From NCBI GenBank assembly GCA_020073215.1, contig JAIQFO010000002.1, positions 124,001 to 188,000 on the forward strand: a stretch of DNA of 64,000 bases, read 5' to 3'. A program made the translations under genes and the position numbers. Positions 1 to 9,206 of the stretch are shown one piece after another; within the stretch, counting starts at the first letter, position 1, and the number at the start of each line of letters is the position of its first letter. The notes under the pieces were generated by a model. The model was given only the letters and a program-made list of their open reading frames with translations. It was not told the origin of the DNA and ran no database searches. The stretch comes from Terriglobia bacterium. Lineage in GTDB: Bacteria > Acidobacteriota > Terriglobia > Terriglobales > Acidobacteriaceae.

Positions 1-215
1 ATGAATAACTACAGCGCGCTCATTCTTGAGCGGATGCACCAAATGGGTTGGTGATCGCGAGCAACTTTTTGCCAATGCAGCGTTGATTTCTCTCAGGTTG
101 GGCTTTGGCCGGATGGTTGCCGATTTGGGAATTACTACCGCGACAACAATCTCGCCGAAGCGGGCAGGATATGACCCCCTCTGCCGCTCTTCCCTTCTTG
201 TTTCCGCTACCTGTG

Positions 216-743
216 TCAGCTACGAACGCGGACCAGACTGGGGATCTCTTCCCGGCCAGGTACCGGCGCTGCACCGGGAAAGGCGCTCACTCCGTTGCTC
301 TTCTGCTTCCGCGATTGCTTCCGGGAGTCGGACAACTCCGGGCTGGCGACATCGGCGAGGGTGGTGCTTCCGAGGATCCGAGACGCGGAATTGCGCACGG
401 CGAGAAACACCTTGTACAGTGCGCGGTGGCTGGCATCGTGGCTAATCAGATCGCGCAAATGTTCCGCATCGCCGAACGGGGCGAGCGGGCCGTCAATCAC
501 GCGAATCACCTCGCTGAGATGGATCTCGGAGGGGACGCGTCGCAGGCGGTAGCCGCCGCGGGCTCCGCGCGTGCTCTCCACGAGGCGCGCATTCTTCAGC
601 TCAATCAAGATGATTTCAAGAAATTTTTCGGGCAGACCCTCTTCCACGGCGATTTCGCGGATCTTGATCGGGCCCGCTTGGTGGTGCCGGGCAAGCATTA
701 TCATGGCTTGCAGTGCATAAAGCCCTTTTTGTGAAATTTTCAT
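216..743 (-). CDS. Rrf2-family transcriptional regulator
   Basis: This 175-residue protein begins MKISQKGLYALQAM, the typical opening of the Rrf2 winged helix-turn-helix, and continues with the recognition-helix region EGLPEKFLEIILIELKNA and the wing STRGARGGYRL. Rrf2 proteins repress or activate genes for iron-sulfur, cysteine or nitric-oxide metabolism. IscR and NsrR bind an iron-sulfur cluster through three cysteines after the HTH; I see no cysteine anywhere in this protein, so a cluster sensor is unlikely and a CymR-like, ligand- or partner-sensing mode is more plausible. The C-terminal 40 residues after about position 135 are low-complexity and basic. It lies downstream of and on the same strand as the TauE/SafE exporter pair, so a role in sulfur control is possible but inferred. 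Confidence 0.85.
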   Translation of the reverse strand: MKISQKGLYALQAMIMLARHHQAGPIKIREIAVEEGLPEKFLEIILIELKNARLVESTRGARGGYRLRRVPSEIHLSEVIRVIDGPLAPFGDAEHLRDLISHDASHRALYKVFLAVRNSASRILGSTTLADVASPELSDSRKQSRKQKSNGVSAFPGAAPVPGREEIPSLVRVRS

Positions 744-920
744 GGTTGCACCCGCGACCTTTCGTCTTCCGCGTCAGACTGTGGTGCCAGCGTAATGACA
801 GCCGGCTGATACTGGCTTACGGTGCGCCAGCGCCTGACGGGAGTTTCCCATGTCAACTTTCTCTATAGGGATGGCTAGATGCAGTGTCCACGGTCACACT
901 TGTCTGTGACATTGAAACGG

Positions 921-1940
921 CTAGGGGTGATGAACCGGCTCGTGTTCCGGGGCATGGTGTGAAACCGCCTCGGTGGGAGTGGCTGGTTCAGGCTTTGACA
1001 GGTCAACCTTTCTGCTTCCCTGGGAGGGCGGATTGCGCCAGGAGCGACGGCGCAGGCGAACCGTCAGGGCGTCAATGGTGAATCCCGCAACGACGGCTGC
1101 CAGAATCGCGAGCAGGCCGTAGCCCAAGGGATGGCCGCTTGACAACGCGTCCATCCGCGCCGGAAACCCAACCTCAACGACTTGGAGCCGCGTCGTGGTT
1201 CGAGCCGCCACCTTGCGATTCTGACAGGCATACACTTCCACATCGTAGGAGCCAGGGGGCGCGCTCCTTGGCCAATCGAAATTCACACTGTAACGACTGT
1301 CGCCGGCGGTTCGGTCCAACCCTGCGTTGGTCATTCGAACCGCGTCCAAATGCGTCTGATAACGCCCCTCGCCCGATTTCAAAGCCAGGTAGTTGTTGCG
1401 AATGAGCTCTTGATACTTCGGATCCGGTTCCACGCCGGCACACTTTGCGATCGCGCCGAACCAGGTATGGTGCCGGACGGTTGTACTGCACTTGCAGTGA
1501 CTGCGGGACGCAAGCCGGTTCTTGATGGCTTGCTCGTCAAGTTGATAGGCCTCGATGCTGGCGGGGTCGAGAAAGGTGGTCACGTCCGCACCGCTGAAAG
1601 ACAAGAAGAGAGAAGGCGTGAAAGCGACGTGGATTCTGTCGGTATTGACCCAGATGGGACCCACCCTTCCCTTCTTGTTAAAGAGTTCGTCGTGCTCCTC
1701 GCCGCGGATGATGACCAGGACTTGGGATCCGGAGGGAGCGGCGCCTTCGATGCGCATTTTTGCGCCATCGTAAAACGCGCCCATTTGGATGCCTTCCGGG
1801 GAAACCTTCACCGAGAGGTCGGACGAAAGTGCGGACGAAGGTGCGGGCACCTGAGCGCCTGCTGTCTCCGGAATCGCGATGATCAAAACCGTGAGCAGGA
1901 ATCCGAGCACCGCAACGCCTCTATTTCGCATCAGCCCCAT
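921..1940 (-). CDS. TIGR02186/Alph_Pro_TM-like membrane-anchored protein
   Basis: The ORF track gives 574 residues, but the first 235 are a shadow of the TauE gene. I place the start at 1940 because a GAGGAG ribosome site lies 9 bases upstream and the remaining 339 residues form a coherent protein. It has an N-terminal signal or membrane segment (VAVLGFLLTVLIIAIPETAGA), a periplasmic middle with IRGEEHDELFNKKGRVGPIW, and one C-terminal membrane helix near residue 285 followed by a basic cytoplasmic tail. This layout matches the Alph_Pro_TM family (TIGR02186), usually found beside TauE/SafE genes; the function is unknown, probably an accessory of the exporter. It overlaps the TauE stop by 10 bases, implying coupled translation. 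The C-terminal tail rich in His and Pro is longer than usual. Confidence 0.75.
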   Translation of the reverse strand: MGLMRNRGVAVLGFLLTVLIIAIPETAGAQVPAPSSALSSDLSVKVSPEGIQMGAFYDGAKMRIEGAAPSGSQVLVIIRGEEHDELFNKKGRVGPIWVNTDRIHVAFTPSLFLSFSGADVTTFLDPASIEAYQLDEQAIKNRLASRSHCKCSTTVRHHTWFGAIAKCAGVEPDPKYQELIRNNYLALKSGEGRYQTHLDAVRMTNAGLDRTAGDSRYSVNFDWPRSAPPGSYDVEVYACQNRKVAARTTTRLQVVEVGFPARMDALSSGHPLGYGLLAILAAVVAGFTIDALTVRLRRRSWRNPPSQGSRKVDLSKPEPATPTEAVSHHAPEHEPVHHP

Positions 1941-2917
1941 GTGATCAGTCTCCTCAACTGCCACAGGTGGGCAACGACGGAGTCGTGAACTGGCTTGAGG
2001 GCGGCGTGCGCGCCGGCCAAGCTCAGGGGGTTTCCCGGTGTCAAGGTGACGCTGACGGCCATCTTCAGCATGACGGCGAGCGCCAAGATGCCCAGAATAA
2101 TCATGAGTTGTTCGCCGCGGAGCAGGCGGCTCAGGCGCGCTCCGATCTGCGCGCCGATGGTGGAACCCGTCGCCAGGAACAACGCGAGCACGAGATCCAC
2201 GGTGTGGTTGGTGGTGGCCTGCATGAGGGTAGCGCCAGCGCAGGTAAACAGAATCTGGAACAGGTCCGTTCCCACCGCCACATGAGCGGGCATGCGCAGT
2301 AAATACACCATCATCGGTACCATGATGAACCCGCCGCCCACGCCCATGACCGAGGTCAGCACCCCCACCAGCGAGCACAACATAAACGGAACAATGAGTG
2401 AGTGCCGCACCCCCGAGCGCGGGAAATCCATCTGTAAGGGCAAGTGGCTCAGAAGGACGCGGGTGTGACCAGGCTTGGAAGATTTCGCCGCCATGATTCC
2501 GCGCCGCATTTTCTTGAGGCTGTCGCGGACGATGAAGCTGCCCACGAACCCGAGCACGACCACGTAGGTCAACGTGATCAGGACGTCGGCATTCCCCATC
2601 TTCTTCAAGGCCTTGATGCACTGCACCCCGATGGCTGATCCGCACAATCCGCCAATCAGCAGCACACTGCCCATTTTCATGTCCACGTTCTTCAAGCGGA
2701 AGTGGGCGGCGACTCCCGACGAGGACGTGGCCACGATGGCATTGGTATCGGAGGCGGCGGCAACCGTGGGCGGCACGCCAATCATCATGAGGATGGGCGT
2801 GAGCAGAAATCCGCCGCCCACGCCCAGCAAGCCAGAGAGCACACCCACCACGCCTCCGGCCGCGATCAGAAGGAAGATGTTGATACTGATACCGGCTACC
2901 GGTAGGAGAATCCGCAT
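1931..2917 (-). CDS. TauE/SafE-family sulfite/sulfonate exporter
   Basis: This 328-residue integral membrane protein has the two-fold repeat of the TauE/SafE (DUF81) family: GVLSGLLGVGGGFLLTPIL near residue 27 and GVLTSVMGVGGGFIMVPMM near residue 190, each at the start of a half with several hydrophobic helices. Family members export sulfite, sulfoacetate or other organosulfur anions. An ASDTNAIVATSSSG loop after the first motif and a VGTDLFQILFTCAGA loop after the second are also typical. It is followed, with a 10-base overlap, by its TIGR02186 partner and then by an Rrf2 regulator. In a genome that makes sulfite from APS, export of excess sulfite is the likely role, but the substrate cannot be read from sequence. 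Confidence 0.88.
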   Translation of the reverse strand: MRILLPVAGISINIFLLIAAGGVVGVLSGLLGVGGGFLLTPILMMIGVPPTVAAASDTNAIVATSSSGVAAHFRLKNVDMKMGSVLLIGGLCGSAIGVQCIKALKKMGNADVLITLTYVVVLGFVGSFIVRDSLKKMRRGIMAAKSSKPGHTRVLLSHLPLQMDFPRSGVRHSLIVPFMLCSLVGVLTSVMGVGGGFIMVPMMVYLLRMPAHVAVGTDLFQILFTCAGATLMQATTNHTVDLVLALFLATGSTIGAQIGARLSRLLRGEQLMIILGILALAVMLKMAVSVTLTPGNPLSLAGAHAALKPVHDSVVAHLWQLRRLITWG

Positions 2918-3239
2918 GGAGTGCGCCTCACAGCCAGGAAGTCGAAAACAGGATTGGGATTAAACAACGTGCCAGTATCGGCGGACAAGGGCTCGGTTTC
3001 GCGGGAGGCCCATGCCGCGACGTATGGAACAACACGCTCGTGGAAGGACAGGTGGGCGAGGAGCCGACGAGGTTCGGCTCCGCCGACGTGCACCCTCGTC
3101 ATTCGGACGTAATGGGCCACTGGGATCACCCCGGATACACACGGAGCGACTTAGGTTGAGAAGACCACAGTTGCAGGAGTTAGTGCTGTGACTTTTCGCA
3201 CTCTTATGTGTGAGCAAAAACGCCTTTAATTACAATTGA
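2918..3239. other. Intergenic region upstream of TauE/SafE operon
   Basis: This 322-base gap lies between the end of the PEP-synthase-like gene and the start of the TauE gene, both on the minus strand. I see no credible gene. It should hold the promoter of the exporter operon. One imperfect Crp/Fnr-type half palindrome (GTGA-CTTTTC-GCAC, 3188-3201) is present, with one base off the GTGA-N6-TCAC pattern found elsewhere in the window. Confidence 0.5.
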
Positions 3240-5801
3240 TTAGATAGGGTAACTTCCCTTTTCCGGATCCTCAGGGCGGAAGCCATAGTTACCTTTGAGA
3301 AACTGCTGAACATACCACTTCATCGCGGCTTCGCTGGTCATATACATATCCAACTGGCTGGTGCAGACCATCAAGCGGCCGAGAATATCGAGATTGGCCT
3401 CGGTGCGATCGGCGGGGGCCTTCTTGAACCAGGCATTGACCAAATCGCCGCGGCGGTCGGTCAGAAAACCGTAGTGAGCCAGACAAGCTTCGATGAAACA
3501 TGCTCGGAGGTTGCGTCGTTCTCGAGCCGCTCCTCCTCCGGCGAATCGGAAAGAGATGTAGTTGTTGCCCGGGACATCAGAGACGCAAGCGTCCACTAAC
3601 GTGAAATGGTAAGCCAGGCGCGAGTTGAGGTTCATGTATTCGTCGGCCACCAGCAGGTAACTCTGTTCGCCGAGAGCTCGCATCGCGCCCGTGTGCGAGG
3701 TAAGCGAGGTTGCCATGACCGAGGCCAGATCGCTCAGGCTGGCAGGCATTTCGCGGGTCCAGGAAACATCGGGATGACTCACTCCGCGCCAGAACGCCTG
3801 AAAAGGACGGGAAACAATCTCCTCCGGTTTCACTTCCGCGGTCTGCGGATTTTCGAGTGCCAACCCGCCGCCCAGGTCAAGAACCCGCAGGTTGACCGGA
3901 GTCGAACTCAGCAGTTTACGCGAGGTGTGAGGACCGCGCTCCAGTTCGGTGTCGCCCACCTCGAACATCGCCTCGATCGCCTTCTCGTGGCAGAAGCGGA
4001 GTACATCATGTGCGGACTTGCAGCCGGCGACCCGAAAGTTCGAACTCGATGGATCGAGCAAGTGGAGCACAAGTAAGCGCTCGGCGATGGGATCGTTGGA
4101 ACTCTTCCGGTATCGTCCATTCTCGGCCCGTTCAACCATGCGCGGCTCCCATAGCGTTCCCGCATACACGCGCGGTTGCATCGCATCCAGGCTGACCGGA
4201 TCGCCGTTGTGAATCTGTTCGAAGGCGCCCGTCAATTGGAACACGGAAGGGATCTTGGACTCGCGCAGAAGGGAGGCGGCATGGCCCGCGAGGTTGCCCC
4301 ACTCCGCCACCAGGCCAGTGATGCGGGGAAAGACCGCGACGATTTCGGGCGACGCTTTGCGCAGGAACAAGATCGATCCCTCCGGCGTTTTGCCGAGCTC
4401 ACGAGGATCGGAAACCAGGAACGCTGTCCCGGAAACCCGGCCGGGATACACACTGCGGCCGCCGGTAAGAAGCGGATCTTGCTTCACTCGCGATTTGCTT
4501 TTGGCGGCGGCCGCATCGCCCAATGCGAGGGCCCGCGACTGCACGATCCAAAGCTGGCCCGCTTCGTCGAGAGCCCACTCGACATCTTGCGGCGTTTTGA
4601 AGTGTTCTTCGAGTTTGAGGCCCCAGATGGTCAGGGTCTCGAGTTCGCGGACGGTCAGACTCGCTGCCTCTGCCTGCTCCGGCGACAGCGGGCGGCGAGT
4701 GAGTCCTCCGCCCTCGTGAGGTGCGATCTCAACCTCTTTGCGCACGATGGTCCGCTCGACCACAGAGCGAGGGTTCGAGCGGGACATGACAAACAAGTCG
4801 GCCGCTCCATGACCGCTGGCGATGTCGAGAGCGAGACCACGAGTCGCCGTGATCCACAAGGCATCGCTCTGGGGATTGCCCGGGTCCCGGGTATACATGA
4901 TGCCCGAGGAACGGGCCGCAATCACGCGCAGACAGAGCACAGGGATGGGCGTGTCGATTTCCGACAGTCCCGCCGAGAGCCGGTAGAACAAGGCGCGTTC
5001 ACTGAAGCGTGCGGCCACGACCCGCCGGTAGGCATCGATGAGCTGCCCTTCGGGAACATTGATCAGGCTGAGAAATTGTCCGGCGAAGGTGCGTTCGCCG
5101 CCCTCTCCGACGGCACTGGAGCGCACGGCCAAGTCCGCCGCCGGCCCGCGCGAGCGGAGCGTATGCGCACGTTCGGTAAGGGCAACTTCGACGGCCCGCG
5201 GGACGGGCAAGGCCATCACCATCTCCGTGAGCTGCTTGGATATCCCCTGGAGCGCGGCCAGATCGTTTAAGTCGAGGTTATGGGTCGCGTCCCTTATCTT
5301 CTCCCAAAGCGGAATGCCACAGAACTGGCGGTACGCTTCCGCGGTGATCACATAGCCGTCCGGAACCGGCAAACCAACCCGGTTCTTGACTTCGGCCAGC
5401 GCCGCCGCTTTGCCGCCTACCTCCGCGACCGAAGTTCCATTGATCTCCCCCAGCCAAGTGGAAAAATTTGGAGCCACCAGTTCCTGGCGCGCTGCAATAT
5501 AGCGCTCGACCTCATTCTGTTGCGCATGAATGGATTCGTGAAGTTGTGGGAAGGAATTCCCGGTCAGTCGCTCCAGTGCTGCGACGGTGGCCTCGGTCTT
5601 GGAGTAAACGGCGGAGACCCTGGGACCGACGATGTCCCGCCACGGCAGGACGAATTGCAGGTCCTCCTGGATGCCGGCCATCAATTCCAGACATTCGTTG
5701 TTCAGGGACAGTAAGTCGCGAAAGCTCTGGTAGCGGCGCCGGATTCGGTCCTCGACCGCCTGGGCTGGCTCCGCGGGCTTCTTTTTCGACCACCAGGACA
5801 T
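3240..5801 (-). CDS. PEP synthase-like protein (ATP-grasp + phosphohistidine swivel, no TIM barrel)
   Basis: The 853-residue protein has an alpha-helical N-terminal region (1-110), then a PPDK/PEP-synthase N-terminal ATP-grasp domain beginning at GTSVAEVGGKAAALAEV (about 123-140) with ADLAVRSSAVGEGGERTFAGQ and DVEWALDEAGQLWIVQSRAL, and then a swivelling domain with EWGNLAGHAASLLRESKIP, whose His (about 508) is in the position of the phosphohistidine. In true PEP synthase and PPDK a PEP-binding TIM barrel follows; here the last 300 residues do not resemble one. They contain LDLGGGLALENPQ and ADEYMNLNSRLAYHFTLVDA. The protein may transfer phosphate from ATP to a substrate other than pyruvate, as in rifampin phosphotransferase-like relatives, or use a separate acceptor. 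It stands alone, 440 bases from any same-strand promoter partner. The domain assignment is firm, the reaction is not. Confidence 0.7.
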   Translation of the reverse strand: MSWWSKKKPAEPAQAVEDRIRRRYQSFRDLLSLNNECLELMAGIQEDLQFVLPWRDIVGPRVSAVYSKTEATVAALERLTGNSFPQLHESIHAQQNEVERYIAARQELVAPNFSTWLGEINGTSVAEVGGKAAALAEVKNRVGLPVPDGYVITAEAYRQFCGIPLWEKIRDATHNLDLNDLAALQGISKQLTEMVMALPVPRAVEVALTERAHTLRSRGPAADLAVRSSAVGEGGERTFAGQFLSLINVPEGQLIDAYRRVVAARFSERALFYRLSAGLSEIDTPIPVLCLRVIAARSSGIMYTRDPGNPQSDALWITATRGLALDIASGHGAADLFVMSRSNPRSVVERTIVRKEVEIAPHEGGGLTRRPLSPEQAEAASLTVRELETLTIWGLKLEEHFKTPQDVEWALDEAGQLWIVQSRALALGDAAAAKSKSRVKQDPLLTGGRSVYPGRVSGTAFLVSDPRELGKTPEGSILFLRKASPEIVAVFPRITGLVAEWGNLAGHAASLLRESKIPSVFQLTGAFEQIHNGDPVSLDAMQPRVYAGTLWEPRMVERAENGRYRKSSNDPIAERLLVLHLLDPSSSNFRVAGCKSAHDVLRFCHEKAIEAMFEVGDTELERGPHTSRKLLSSTPVNLRVLDLGGGLALENPQTAEVKPEEIVSRPFQAFWRGVSHPDVSWTREMPASLSDLASVMATSLTSHTGAMRALGEQSYLLVADEYMNLNSRLAYHFTLVDACVSDVPGNNYISFRFAGGGAARERRNLRACFIEACLAHYGFLTDRRGDLVNAWFKKAPADRTEANLDILGRLMVCTSQLDMYMTSEAAMKWYVQQFLKGNYGFRPEDPEKGSYPI

Positions 5802-5872
5802 CGGTTTGAGCCACTATACCGTTTTCGTAGTCAGTATAAGCTTTGCCGCCTGATCCCTCGTGGCCTGGCTGC

Positions 5873-5901
5873 CCCACCCTTGCGTCCTTTGCAAGGGTGG
5901 G
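5873..5901. repeat. CCCACCCTTGC inverted repeat
   Basis: Perfect 11-bp arms (CCCACCCTTGC / GCAAGGGTGGG) surround a 7-base loop between the restriction-modification gene and the PEP-synthase-like gene. A diverged second copy lies at 54823-54852, just before the RAYT remnant, so this is a small interspersed repeat rather than a dedicated terminator. Confidence 0.75.
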
Positions 5902-5960
5902 AATTCTGCGCCGGCTGCTATTTTGAAAGCGACGGGCCCTGCACTAACTGTGAAAATGCT

Positions 5961-8765
5961 CTAAATCGGCGGGCGCGATCGTTCCATGTTGAACTGAAGG
6001 AGCCGGGTCAGAATATCCTGATCGCTCAGATTTTTCGGCCAGCCGTAGGCGGCGAGCGCAGCGTCGTCCAGTTCCCGATGAGCGTCCTGCAGCCATGTGG
6101 GATTTTCGTTGTACAGGTTCGTCAGCGTGCGCTTCTTCAATTCCGCCGCGGATGCGTCGGGCGGATTGAGCCACGTGTCGCGCTTCTTCACGAGTTCACG
6201 GGCGGCGGCTGCGATGGCTTCGACGCGCGGGTCGTACTTCGGTTCTTTTCCTGGCGACCACGGGAAGGGAAAGGTCTCGAAGGTGCTTGTAGGTGTGTAT
6301 CGAGGACGATCTTCGAGGGATGTTCCCTGTTTGAGCGCCCACAGGTCGTGGACGTGGGAATGGAGCACGCCGAAGAAATAGTCGTCGTCCCTCGCAAATA
6401 CAAGCGTCCCCTGATTGCAGAGAACGTCGGGCGAAACCCAGACCAGGATGCGGTGTTTGGATAACGCCGGTGTTGCGATGAAGCGAGAGAGCCCAGTCAG
6501 AGCCTTGCGCAGTCCGGGACGAGGCTCCGCGTAAATCCACCACCTCTCCGCGTAAGCCCTTCTGCGGTTCTTTGAGCGGATCGGGTAGACGTGCTGCCGG
6601 GCGTACTCGAACGGCATCTCGTACTTTGCAGCACTCTTTTGGTCAGTGAGCCCAAAGTCAATCGTCCAGTAATTTCTGTTCTCCTGTACAAGATCAATGC
6701 CGCTCTTAACGGGCCGAACCACGTCGCTATTCGGCCTTCCATTCACATTGACCGGCGCGTCTAACATTCGCTCAGCCACCTCATGAGTGATGTCAAACGG
6801 TCCTTTGGCCGACGGCCCCATGAAACAGATGCCTTGGTTCTCGGCCAGTTCTTTCGCCGTCGTGATGTTCACTGCACCAGACAGGTCAGGATTTATGCGC
6901 GTGACAGGCTGGCCGTCTAACGCGAGGGTCTCCTGGTGCCCCCTGTCGAAAGCTACCATCGAAACACGCACGTTTGCGCCATCGAGAACCCAGTCTCGAT
7001 CCGATTGCGCCCAAAATATATTCCCAGTCTCCTGGATACTTTCAAGCACCTTCCGGTTAGCACCACCCCTGATTGAGTTGGTGGCAAGCAGCCCAACACG
7101 TGTGGTCGGGTGCTGTTCCAGATACTCCCGCGCTTTCTCGAACCAGTAACATACGAAATCGGCGAAGGCAGGAACGCGGCCTTCGTAGACGTGAAATAGA
7201 TCGTCAATGTATTTGTCGCCCATTTCGTGCCGAACTTTGTTCCCGCCGAGAAACGGTGGATTGCCGATGATAACGTCGGCGTCCGGCCATGCAGGTTCCA
7301 ATGGCTGGCCCTTGTCGTCATAGGCGAGCACAGCGTCCATGCGCTTGATGTTCTTAAGCGGTTTCAAAATCGGATGCGAGCCAAAGTGGAAGCCGTTGTC
7401 GTGCTGCCATTGGATGTAGCCGATCCAGACGACGACGGATGCGAGTTCGTGGGCGTAGACGTTGGTCTCGATGCCGTAGAGCTGCTCAGGGCTGGTGCGC
7501 GGTAACAGGCCCGAGAGGCCGTTGCTGGCGGCAAAGACGCTGACCTTTTTTTCGAGGTCGAGAATCTGCTTGAGCGCGACATAGAGGAAGTTGCCGCTGC
7601 CGCAGGCGGGATCGAGCACGCGGACTTTCGACAGTTCTTCGGCAAATCCCATCAGCAAATCGGAAAGAGCTTTGCGCGACTTGGTCTGGCCCGCTTTCTG
7701 CTGGGTCTTTGACTTCTCAATGAGCGCGGTGGCCTTTTGTTCGACCTCGGCCCAACGGCGGCGCAAAGGCTCCATCAAAACCGGCTCGACGATCAGGCGG
7801 ATGTCGGCCTCGCTGGTGTAATGCGCTCCCAACTGCGACCGTTTGTCGGGGTCGAGGCTGCGCTCAAACAGAGTGCCGAAAATCGCGGGCTCGATGCTGG
7901 ACCAGTCGAGCACCGAAGAGAGCGCGAGCACGGCCAGATCGTCTCGCGTCAAGTCGTAGGCTTCGTCATCGGAGAATAATCCGCCGTCAAAGTAAGGGAT
8001 GTCGTGTTCGCCGAAGGAACCTTGCTCGCCTGCCATCGCGCCGAACAGTTGCCGCAACCTCTTGGTGAACTCGGCGGGCCGCTGGAGGTTTGACTCGACG
8101 AGGTGCGAGAAGAGCTTGCCGGGCAGCAGGCCGATGTCTTCCGAAAAGAGGCAAAAGAGCAGGCGCATGAGGAAGTGGGCGGCGCGCTCGGAGGGCACTC
8201 CGCGAGAACGCAAACTTTCGGCCAGCTTGGAGAACTGTGCGGCGGCGCCTTCGGTTACGTCGGCTGTGGTTTGGCCGGGCTTGAGACGTCCAGGATCGGT
8301 AAAAGCCGCGCGAAGCACATCGAGTGGAGGGAGCTTGCACGTGGCGGTGGGCTGGTTGGAAACGAGGTCCGCTAAGTCGAAGGCGTAGATTTGCTTTTGG
8401 GTATTAGTGTAGTTGGTGTGGACCTCGAAGCGGTCCAGGTCGCAGACGACCAGCAGCGGCGGGTTTTCCAAGTCCTCGCGATATTGCAGCAGCTGCTGAT
8501 AGGCCGCGTGGAGGTCTTTGTGTCTGCCCTTGTATTCCCAGGCGAAAAAGTTGCGCATCCAGACATCGGCGAAGCCGTTGCCGCCGGAGGTCTTCGTGAC
8601 GCCTTTTTCGAACGTGTAGGTATTACCTTCCTGATCGACGGTGGCAGGGGTGGGCTGCCCAAGAATTTCGCAGAGGCCGATGAAATGTTGCTGCGCTGCA
8701 CTGCGTTCGGAAAGGGTGGACCGCTGCCACTGGGCTACGAACTCGGGGATCGACAGAACAGGCAT
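5961..8765 (-). CDS. MmeI-like single-chain restriction-modification protein (type IIG/IIL)
   Basis: The 934-residue protein has an N-terminal nuclease-like segment with ADVWMRNFFAWEYKGRHKD (about 70-85), matching a PD-(D/E)xK pattern with the E-x-K pair, then a helical connector, then an adenine-N6 methyltransferase domain: motif I VLDPACGSGNFLYVAL near residue 385 and motif IV VIIGNPPFLGG near 500. The last 250 residues (RRAYAERWWIYAEPRPGLRKAL and TPTSTFETFPFPWSPG) look like the target-recognition domain of this family. Such proteins cut and methylate DNA with one polypeptide; methylation protects only one strand in MmeI-type enzymes. There is no partner subunit beside it. Whether the nuclease is active cannot be told. 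It begins at an ATG with little room upstream and sits next to a repeat-rich gap, consistent with an acquired defence gene. Confidence 0.82.
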   Translation of the reverse strand: MPVLSIPEFVAQWQRSTLSERSAAQQHFIGLCEILGQPTPATVDQEGNTYTFEKGVTKTSGGNGFADVWMRNFFAWEYKGRHKDLHAAYQQLLQYREDLENPPLLVVCDLDRFEVHTNYTNTQKQIYAFDLADLVSNQPTATCKLPPLDVLRAAFTDPGRLKPGQTTADVTEGAAAQFSKLAESLRSRGVPSERAAHFLMRLLFCLFSEDIGLLPGKLFSHLVESNLQRPAEFTKRLRQLFGAMAGEQGSFGEHDIPYFDGGLFSDDEAYDLTRDDLAVLALSSVLDWSSIEPAIFGTLFERSLDPDKRSQLGAHYTSEADIRLIVEPVLMEPLRRRWAEVEQKATALIEKSKTQQKAGQTKSRKALSDLLMGFAEELSKVRVLDPACGSGNFLYVALKQILDLEKKVSVFAASNGLSGLLPRTSPEQLYGIETNVYAHELASVVVWIGYIQWQHDNGFHFGSHPILKPLKNIKRMDAVLAYDDKGQPLEPAWPDADVIIGNPPFLGGNKVRHEMGDKYIDDLFHVYEGRVPAFADFVCYWFEKAREYLEQHPTTRVGLLATNSIRGGANRKVLESIQETGNIFWAQSDRDWVLDGANVRVSMVAFDRGHQETLALDGQPVTRINPDLSGAVNITTAKELAENQGICFMGPSAKGPFDITHEVAERMLDAPVNVNGRPNSDVVRPVKSGIDLVQENRNYWTIDFGLTDQKSAAKYEMPFEYARQHVYPIRSKNRRRAYAERWWIYAEPRPGLRKALTGLSRFIATPALSKHRILVWVSPDVLCNQGTLVFARDDDYFFGVLHSHVHDLWALKQGTSLEDRPRYTPTSTFETFPFPWSPGKEPKYDPRVEAIAAAARELVKKRDTWLNPPDASAAELKKRTLTNLYNENPTWLQDAHRELDDAALAAYGWPKNLSDQDILTRLLQFNMERSRPPI

Positions 8766-8872
8766 CGATGTCTAGGTGACGTGACAGTGTAGTTGGTTTG
8801 TAGCGGGTGCGCCAGTAACGAGCTCAATGCGCACACCTCGCAGCATCCGTCGCTCGTTTTCGCCGTCATCAC

Positions 8873-8905
8873 CACTAAAGTATTTATTTCTCAAAGACCT
8901 GGCGG
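8873..8905 (+). repeat. CTCAAAGACCTGGCGG interspersed repeat, copy 1
   Basis: The 33-base segment starting CACTAAAGTATTTATTTC and ending TCAAAGACCTGGCGG recurs with one mismatch at 9018-9050 and in diverged form at 9114-9142 and, inverted, at 50808-50838. Confidence 0.8.
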
Positions 8906-9017
8906 TGTAGCGCGGACACTCTTGGCCGCGCAGACCTCGCCGGCTCTTAACTCTTCAACCGGAAACCGGAAAGTACTTCTTCAATTTGACTTCTGACTTT
9001 TGACTTCTTTCCATGAC

Positions 9018-9050
9018 CACTAAAGTATTTATTTCTCAAAGACTTGGCGG
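9018..9050 (+). repeat. CTCAAAGACCTGGCGG interspersed repeat, copy 2
   Basis: Thirty-two of 33 bases match copy 1, 145 bases away, in direct orientation; GACCT is GACTT here. Confidence 0.8.
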
Positions 9051-9113
9051 GAAACACCCGCAAAAACCAATCAAAAATCCAAGCTAACCTATTGATTTAT
9101 AAATACTTTACTA

Positions 9114-9142
9114 ATAAGTCCTTATTCCTCAAATACCTGGCC
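9114..9142 (+). repeat. CTCAAAGACCTGGCGG interspersed repeat, copy 3 (diverged)
   Basis: The segment reads ATAAGTCCTTATTCCTCAAA then TACCTGGCC. It matches the reverse complement of the 50.8-kb copy (ATAAGTCTTTATTCCTCAAA, GACCTGGCG) with few changes. A further fragment (AAGTCTTTGATTCCCAAAGA) follows at about 9155. Confidence 0.65.
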
Positions 9143-9206
9143 AAACTCGAGCGCTAAGTCTTTGATTCCCAAAGACCGCACTAGGAGGGGTCAAACCCGC
9201 GCATGC

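Larger units (their letters stand above)
8766..9206. other. Repeat-rich intergenic region
   Basis: This 441-base AT-richer gap between the restriction-modification gene and the sulfur operon holds at least three copies of an interspersed repeat (listed separately) and no credible gene. A stretch ACTTCTGACTTTTGACTTC (near 8990) is low-complexity. It marks the border between the accessory region and the 3' end of the sulfur operon. Confidence 0.7.

Noticed and set aside
105-734. Plus-strand ORF of 209 residues at the window start
   Set aside because: It mirrors the Rrf2 gene on the other strand and has no family resemblance.
1941-2645. N-terminal 235 residues of the 574-residue minus-strand ORF (921..2645)
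   Set aside because: They are a frame-shifted shadow of the TauE/SafE gene; a good ribosome site and coherent protein begin at 1940.
4176-5270. Plus-strand 364-residue ORF
   Set aside because: Shadow of the PEP-synthase-like gene in high-GC sequence.
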